Source: Planctomycetaceae bacterium (GTDB lineage: Bacteria > Planctomycetota > Planctomycetia > Pirellulales > Pirellulaceae). Taken from it: a stretch of 10,813 nt of DNA. Positions 6,341 to 10,813 of this stretch are shown one piece after another (the stretch's first letter is position 1; every line of letters begins with the position of its first letter). The notes under the pieces were generated by a model, which worked only from the letters and a program-made list of their open reading frames with translations, had not been told where the DNA came from and did not search any database. The position numbers were made by a program, and so were the translations under genes. The DNA is taken from NCBI GenBank assembly GCA_003501565.1, contig DNPC01000489.1:1-10813 (forward strand). Direction: 5' to 3'.

Positions 6341-8791
6341 CTATTTTGCCAATCCTAACATTCTACGGATCCATTCTGCCGCAGGTTCGGCACCGACGCG
6401 GCCGCTGCGAGAGCGGATCGCGGCAGGTTCGGTCACAGGAATCAGTGCTGCGGGCAAATATACCTGCTGCATGTTGAGCCGTTTGTCGTCGTGTGGAGTA
6501 GCGTCGCTAAGCCTCCACGCCTCTTGAAGGCTCGCTTCGGAATCATCCGGCGCGCCAGCCAGCCATTGCGTGACGGCCAACTGGACTTGCAGACCGACGT
6601 CGCTGGGATAGCGCTGGCATGCCTGTTCTGTCCATTCTGCCGCTCGCCGGAGCCAAGGCTCCGAGGGCAAGTTCAGCTCTTGGGCTTTCGCTGCAAGGTC
6701 GAGCATCACACTCGCTGAGACTTCCCAATTGCCAAATGGAATAGGGTCTCGCTCGAGCCACTCAGTTAGCTGTTTTTCACTCTTCGGGGCAAACTGTTGG
6801 AAAGTCGAAGGGCCGCTGGTCTGAGCCTGCGCCGCCAACGCTTGACCGCGCAAGCCAAGCAACTGAGTGTCGAACGTGTCGGCGGCAATCGCACGCTCGG
6901 CCAGCTCAACCTGTTTCGCTACCGTGTCAGCTCGTTGCAATTCAGCTTGAATGCTCCAGATTCGAGTGACCGGCATCCAGGTTTGGAAGATGAAGATTGC
7001 GAAGCCCAAGCCGGATGCTACCAAGGGTAAATAGCATAAGCCGGGGCGAAACGGCACGATCGATTGGGCTGCAATTGTGTGATCGCGACCAGCCAAGGCG
7101 AGCAAACAGATGAGCGGTAGTGCCAGGCCGCTGGCTTGCCACGATCCGCTTGCCAGCAGGCATACGACTAGCGCCACCGCAGCAGCCTGTACGCCTAAAC
7201 CGCCCACGGATGCTTTGTTGCCAGATTCTTCGTTACCAGAATCTCTGTTGCCAGGTTCCTTGTTATCAATTTCTATGCTTGTGGCACTGCGAACCAAACC
7301 ACGCACTAGAGGCAAGAATGCGATCAGCAGCAGTGTGGCCGTCAGCCACGACACGATAGTGGTGAACAAGTCGATCTGTCGAAGCACGATCAGCCCAACA
7401 ATTAAGAGGCTGCTGCCCAACAAGGCACCTCGAATGCTGCTGGACGCAAGCGGGGATACGCCGCGAGATTCGTTCGCGTTAGTCCCCGGTGTGAATTCTT
7501 GTTGATTCGCAGGTAGGAGTTTCCGCAAGAGCCATACACTGATAATTGCTGCAGCAGGAACCGACAGACAAACGGCGATATCTAGGAACCAATTATGCGG
7601 ATCGGCAATCGTCTCACTCGCTAGCTCCAGCTTGTAAGTTGGGTAATAGGATTGAAAATTACCAAGGCCTACACCGAAGATCCCGTGGTCAGCGATCATC
7701 TTCGCGGTCGCGGCCCAATACTCCAGACGAAATCGCAGGCTGTAGAGCGATTCGCTTAGCACCAGCGAGTCGACAGTGAGAAACCACACGAAGCATCCTG
7801 CGAAGACAGCAGCAACGACGATGGCTGCTATCTTCAAGCGGCGCAATGTTCCCTCATCAAGCCGCCGAGACAATGACAGGACAAGCCAGTAGGTCATGGC
7901 AATTGCTATCGCAACGTAGGCCGTCCGGCTTTTTGTCAGAATCCAAGCAGTCGTTACTAGCACAGACACCAATGCCAACGCAAACTTTGCCGCGTGGTGA
8001 GGGGAGTTTCCAACCGTTTTGTTGCCGCCCACTGACGGCGTGCTACCGATCCACACTGCTGTCAGGAGTACAAGGACTGCGCTCAAGAGCGTTGCCAACG
8101 AGTTGGCTAAGGCAAAGCTCGCGAATGGTTCACGACTTTCGAGGAATCGATCTTCAAACCGCTTGCGCATCGGAGAACCCGGCGGTGCATCTAAACCGCT
8201 GGCTTCAAGCATGGCATCTGGATCTGCTAGGTACGCTGCACGTTCGGCTGGAAACTGCACCCAATTCTGGGCGGCAGCATGGATCGACAACGCGATGCCA
8301 CCCAGCAAAATTAGCCCCAAGCTGACTTGGCGGGTGGTGTCGCAGCAGAAAAGTCGACGCGCGGAGTAGTAGATACCCGCAATCATCACAAACTGCCAAA
8401 AGCCGAGCCAGCCAAGTCGCGGATTGGTCGCCTCGCCAGCCAGCATCGCCCCGAATACTAACCAGATCAACAATCCCAGGGGCAGCAAAGTGTCCAAGGT
8501 AGATACTCGGATAGCTTGCCGAGATATCGCACAGTCGATGCCGATGAGGAGCGAGATAAATAATCCCAGCAAAACTTGTGGCAGTGAACTTCCCAGGTAG
8601 ACACTGGTTGCGTCGCAGGGAACCAGCATGCTCCACGACAGGAGTACTGGAAAAAGAAACGCCGCGATTACTCGAGCGGCTTGCCCAAGTTGCTGCAGGT
8701 CGGTCTCGCTGGTCGACTGCTCGGCGGTCTTGCGCGCATTGATCTCACTGTTGCTTGCCGATTTGCGTGACAGCTTCTTCTTCGCTCCCAT
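6341..8791 (-). CDS. O-antigen ligase/polymerase-like membrane protein
   Basis: An 816-residue multi-pass membrane protein of the O-antigen ligase (Wzy_C/WaaL-like) superfamily. It is expected to transfer or polymerise lipid-linked glycans on the outer face of the cytoplasmic membrane. After a 35-residue Lys/Ser-rich cytosolic tail there are about a dozen hydrophobic segments. Family landmarks are TKSRTAYVA (R289), then RLEYWAATAKMIADHGIFGVG, GNFQSYYP and DPHNWFLD (H399); the Arg and His fit the conserved catalytic region of the superfamily. A charged loop at 507-526 contains a five-residue repeat (see the 7214-7273 entry). The last roughly 200 residues (from about 605) are soluble, alanine-rich and helical (ELAERAIAADTFDTQLLGLRGQALAA), resembling TPR-type repeats. 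WaaL proteins are usually about 400-450 aa, so this is an extended form. It starts 6 bp after the preceding transferase stop with only a weak Shine-Dalgarno, suggesting translational coupling. Whether it is ligase or polymerase cannot be decided from sequence. Confidence 0.9.
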   Translation of the reverse strand: MGAKKKLSRKSASNSEINARKTAEQSTSETDLQQLGQAARVIAAFLFPVLLSWSMLVPCDATSVYLGSSLPQVLLGLFISLLIGIDCAISRQAIRVSTLDTLLPLGLLIWLVFGAMLAGEATNPRLGWLGFWQFVMIAGIYYSARRLFCCDTTRQVSLGLILLGGIALSIHAAAQNWVQFPAERAAYLADPDAMLEASGLDAPPGSPMRKRFEDRFLESREPFASFALANSLATLLSAVLVLLTAVWIGSTPSVGGNKTVGNSPHHAAKFALALVSVLVTTAWILTKSRTAYVAIAIAMTYWLVLSLSRRLDEGTLRRLKIAAIVVAAVFAGCFVWFLTVDSLVLSESLYSLRFRLEYWAATAKMIADHGIFGVGLGNFQSYYPTYKLELASETIADPHNWFLDIAVCLSVPAAAIISVWLLRKLLPANQQEFTPGTNANESRGVSPLASSSIRGALLGSSLLIVGLIVLRQIDLFTTIVSWLTATLLLIAFLPLVRGLVRSATSIEIDNKEPGNRDSGNEESGNKASVGGLGVQAAAVALVVCLLASGSWQASGLALPLICLLALAGRDHTIAAQSIVPFRPGLCYLPLVASGLGFAIFIFQTWMPVTRIWSIQAELQRADTVAKQVELAERAIAADTFDTQLLGLRGQALAAQAQTSGPSTFQQFAPKSEKQLTEWLERDPIPFGNWEVSASVMLDLAAKAQELNLPSEPWLRRAAEWTEQACQRYPSDVGLQVQLAVTQWLAGAPDDSEASLQEAWRLSDATPHDDKRLNMQQVYLPAALIPVTEPAAIRSRSGRVGAEPAAEWIRRMLGLAK
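7214..7273 (-). repeat. Four-copy 15-bp in-frame tandem repeat
   Basis: Four consecutive degenerate 15-bp units (7214-7228, 7229-7243, 7244-7258, 7259-7273) lie inside the ligase-like gene. On the coding strand they encode EIDNK, EPGNR, DSGNE and ESGNK (residues 507-526), a consensus of acidic-x-Gly-Asn-charged. The unit length is a multiple of three, so copy changes keep the frame. The repeat sits in a hydrophilic loop between membrane segments. Confidence 0.8.
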
Positions 8792-8797
8792 GGCAGG

Positions 8798-9997
8798 CTA
8801 CTCTTGATCCGCCGAAGGGGCTATCGGTCTGTTGTCAGTCTCACCTTCTGCGGTTTTCAGCTCTCCGTTTTTCAGCTGTTCTGGACGGATCGACTCCAGT
8901 ACGCGGATCAATCCGAGGATCAGGCAAGTACCGCCGATAATCAGTCCAGCACCTACAAAATCAGTCCGTGGGAGAATCAAAGCCGATAACGAACATGTGG
9001 CTGTAGCTAAGTATATGGTCAGAACCGCCTGCTTCTTCGAAAGTCCAAGGTCTACCAAGCGGTGTGAGAAATGTCGCTTATCGCCCTCAAACGGACTCCG
9101 GCCTTCGCTGAGACGGATGATGATGACGCTAACCATATCGTACAGCGGAATCGCCATAACGATCAGCGGAGCGACCACCGCATGTGGTGTCTTGCCTTGG
9201 TATCCTGCATAGGTCGCAAGGAGCGTGGCGACCGCAATCCAGAAACCGATGAAGTAGCTGCCTGCGTCACCCATGAAGATTTTGGCTGGTGGCCAATTGT
9301 GCTTTAGAAATCCGAGCAACGCACCTACTAAAACCAACAGCATCGCAGCGACGAAGAACTGCGGTTGACCGTTACTCTGATCCGGGCTCGTTAGTAACAT
9401 GATTGCCAGCATGAACGTTGAGATCGCAGCCACTCCACCACTCAGACCATCCATGTTGTCGAGCATATTGAACGAGTTGATCAACGCGACGATCCATAGC
9501 ACGCTCAGAAATGACGTCAGCCATGGTAAATCGATGAAAGCGGTCAGTTGTAGGCCTTGCCAATAGACGCAGAATGACGCGACGCCGAATTCAACACCCA
9601 GCCGAACCCACCAGGGAATTCCACGTCGGTCGTCCATGAGTCCCAGAAAAGCAAGCACAGTACCGCAAGCTACAATCACCCAGATCTCGACGATTTTGTG
9701 CTGCATGCCGCCTAGGTGCTCGCCAATACCAGCCGGAAGTCTTTCAGCCAAAGCGGGTACGTTTTGGGCGATCAGTACGACTGCAGTTCCAAACGCCAGC
9801 GTCCCTACGACTCCGGCCCAGATCCCAAGTCCACCGCCAAGTGGGATGGGTGTCGTGTGAACTTTGCGTTCGCCCGGTGCGTCCATCAGCCCGAGTTTTA
9901 CTGCAGCACCTCGGACCCAGCCGACAGCCAGCGCACTGATCAGCGCACTGGGTAGCATGGTTGCTAAGAAGATCGCCAGCAGCCCAAGTCCACTCAA
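8798..9997 (-). CDS. WecA/MraY-family polyprenyl-phosphate sugar-1-phosphate transferase
   Basis: A 399-residue multi-pass membrane enzyme of glycosyltransferase family 4. It should transfer a sugar-1-phosphate (GlcNAc-1-P is typical of WecA-like members) from a UDP-sugar to undecaprenyl phosphate, the first membrane step of a surface polysaccharide. Visible motifs: GLMDAPGERKVHTTPIPLGGG near the N-terminus; the DD pair D122-D123 in LMDDRRG; NMLDNMDGLSGG with D180 and D183; IFMGDAGS with D244; and GDKRHFSHR with H309 and H312, the HxxH motif typical of the WecA/TagO branch. All expected Mg2+ and substrate residues appear present. The tail after the last membrane segment is charged and cytosolic. 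The start is a TTG, supported by a strong AGGAG at 7-nt spacing; the first in-frame ATG would remove 13 residues of membrane segment 1. It precedes the ligase-like gene by 6 bp and follows DUF4416 by 96 bp. The exact sugar is not predictable. Confidence 0.93.
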   Translation of the reverse strand: MSGLGLLAIFLATMLPSALISALAVGWVRGAAVKLGLMDAPGERKVHTTPIPLGGGLGIWAGVVGTLAFGTAVVLIAQNVPALAERLPAGIGEHLGGMQHKIVEIWVIVACGTVLAFLGLMDDRRGIPWWVRLGVEFGVASFCVYWQGLQLTAFIDLPWLTSFLSVLWIVALINSFNMLDNMDGLSGGVAAISTFMLAIMLLTSPDQSNGQPQFFVAAMLLVLVGALLGFLKHNWPPAKIFMGDAGSYFIGFWIAVATLLATYAGYQGKTPHAVVAPLIVMAIPLYDMVSVIIIRLSEGRSPFEGDKRHFSHRLVDLGLSKKQAVLTIYLATATCSLSALILPRTDFVGAGLIIGGTCLILGLIRVLESIRPEQLKNGELKTAEGETDNRPIAPSADQE

Positions 9998-10004
9998 TCA
10001 ATTG

Positions 10005-10009
10005 CTCCT
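10005..10009 (-). promoter_or_regulatory. Shine-Dalgarno that sets the TTG start of the transferase
   Basis: On the minus strand AGGAG lies 7 nt upstream of TTG 9997. It is the strongest ribosome-binding signal in this gap. A nearby ATG (10018-10020) is out of frame and upstream of it, so the TTG is the start it best serves. Confidence 0.75.
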
Positions 10010-10021
10010 GTGCACGTCATG

Positions 10022-10046
10022 GATACGCGCGTCGTGTGACCGTATC
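10022..10046. repeat. Hairpin in the leader of the transferase gene
   Basis: GATACG (10022-10027) and CGTATC (10041-10046) are perfect six-base arms around a 13-base loop that can add an inner GTC/GAC pair. It lies between the DUF4416 stop and the transferase start, about 12 bp before the Shine-Dalgarno. No T tract follows, so it may be a leader structure, an mRNA-processing site or an operator rather than a terminator. Confidence 0.35.
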
Positions 10047-10093
10047 AATCTGCCGTCTGACAGCGGTAGCTTCAGTAGTCTCTTACCAACTGC

Positions 10094-10633
10094 CTACGTA
10101 CCCGAAGATCGCTTCAGGTATTCCCTCGCCGACTCGAAGAACGCGTGAAAATCAGCGCGTTGATAGTCCGGGTACGTCCAGGGCCGGGACTGCCAGCCCT
10201 TCAAATAGTACAGACATTCTTCAGCATAAATGCCATCCCGCAAGTAGATTCGGTGTGCGCGGTCTTTCGCACTCGCCAAAACCAGTTTTGTGAGGGTCAG
10301 ATAGCCTGGATCGATATTTACGGGGCGAATTTCTGGGTAGTTCGCATTGGCCTGATCGCGAAATTCCTTCTCCCAAGCGTTGCTTTCCAATTTGCTACTG
10401 GCCAGATCTGCTGGATCGTACGATCCCTCGACCACCAAGAATTGCTTCCGCAGCTCGCTACCCATTTCCGCTGCGTAGTAGCTGGTTTCGGAATGGTCGA
10501 ACGTCGGGCTCGACAGCGCGATTGCGCCCCATTGTTGCTGGACCCGCTGCCGTACCCAAGCCAGTGCCTCTGGGTAGCGACTGAAAACGGCGACGATCTG
10601 TAGAGTAGGCGCGGGAGGTTTGGGGGTCGCCAT
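10094..10633 (-). CDS. DUF4416 family protein
   Basis: A 179-residue cytoplasmic protein matching my memory of DUF4416, a conserved family of unknown function found in planctomycetes, deltaproteobacteria and other lineages. The family-like core is visible: an N-terminal strand IVAVFSRYPEALAWVRQR, FDHSETSYYAAEMGSELRKQFLV, a loop with SSKLESNAWEKEF, then RPVNIDPGYLTLTKLVLAS, KDRAHRIYLRDGIYAEECLYY, and a C-terminal WTYPDYQRADFHAFFESAREYL. The invariant-looking NIDPGYL, HRIYL, GIYAE and WTYPDY blocks suggest an enzyme or nucleotide/ligand-binding fold, but no activity is established. The first 10 residues are a Pro/Lys/Ala-rich extension. Start: no ATG, GTG or TTG occurs between ATG 10633 and the in-frame stop about 20 codons upstream; the Shine-Dalgarno is weak. 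It is the first minus-strand gene in the window, 96 bp ahead of the polysaccharide transferase. Shared transcription is possible but a functional link is not shown. Confidence 0.9.
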   Translation of the reverse strand: MATPKPPAPTLQIVAVFSRYPEALAWVRQRVQQQWGAIALSSPTFDHSETSYYAAEMGSELRKQFLVVEGSYDPADLASSKLESNAWEKEFRDQANANYPEIRPVNIDPGYLTLTKLVLASAKDRAHRIYLRDGIYAEECLYYLKGWQSRPWTYPDYQRADFHAFFESAREYLKRSSGT

Positions 10634-10813
10634 CGCTGGTTTCTGAACGGCTTTGCGCTGCGCCTTTTTCGGAAGCCTGTCCGAGAAGGACTACGTACCA
10701 ACGCAGCTAAGAAGTTGGATCACAGCCGCCCCAACACTTCTGCCTAATTGCATCGGCAGGCCATCGAGGTCGTGGAGACTGAGTTACGCGATTAAGAACC
10801 TATCCGAAAACCC
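10634..10813. other. Non-coding flank upstream of DUF4416
   Basis: These 180 bp carry no convincing ORF and run to the window edge. The promoter for DUF4416 should lie here, but I see no good -35/-10 pair on the minus strand. A small hairpin, CTGCC (10740-10744) with GGCAG (10755-10759) around a 10-base AT-rich loop, is the only structure noticed; it could be a terminator or operator and is weak. Confidence 0.4.

Noticed and set aside
6111..6527. A 138-codon plus-strand ORF across the gap into the ligase-like gene
   Set aside because: Over 180 bp are antisense to a well-supported gene, and it has no family features.

Overview
The window looks like chromosomal DNA from a planctomycete, most likely a Pirellulales/Rhodopirellula-type bacterium. 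This is inferred from the gene complement: a DUF1573 exported protein next to a multiheme lipoprotein carrying a 5'-nucleotidase-like domain, a very large O-antigen-ligase-type polymerase with a C-terminal soluble extension, a WecA-type glycosyl-1-phosphate transferase and a DUF4416 protein. Base composition is moderate and I see no local shift suggesting a recent island. I find no tRNA, rRNA, CRISPR array, IS element or phage gene.

Layout. Positions 1-123 hold the upstream region of a YdeP/FdhF-type molybdopterin oxidoreductase (124-2310, +). An unidentified 107-residue protein (2394-2717, +) follows. These two plus-strand genes converge with a block of five minus-strand genes. In transcription order (right to left) the minus-strand genes are DUF4416 (10633-10094), a WecA/MraY-family transferase with a TTG start (9997-8798), an O-antigen-ligase/polymerase-like membrane protein (8791-6341, only 6 bp after the transferase), a 289-bp intergenic region with marked inverted repeats, DUF1573 (6051-4846) and a four-heme lipoprotein (4761-2779).

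How the genes may work together. The transferase would load a sugar-1-phosphate onto a polyprenyl phosphate carrier and the ligase-like protein would polymerise or transfer the finished chain, so the pair reads as a surface-polysaccharide module; their tight spacing suggests translational coupling. The DUF1573 protein and the heme lipoprotein are both predicted to sit outside the cytoplasmic membrane and lie head to tail 84 bp apart, so they may be co-expressed, but their joint function is unknown. The plus-strand oxidoreductase is predicted to be cytoplasmic and its substrate is unknown; nothing links it to the minus-strand genes.

Most distinctive points: (1) the heme lipoprotein keeps the phosphoesterase scaffold but appears to have lost most of its metal ligands, and has an EPCGC motif plus four CXXCH sites instead; (2) a nested inverted-repeat structure lies in the 6052-6340 gap; (3) an in-frame 15-bp tandem repeat lies in the ligase-like gene; (4) a small unknown gene follows the oxidoreductase. 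I do not see a clear-cut new defence or mobile system here; the heme lipoprotein/DUF1573 pair is the best candidate for undescribed biology.
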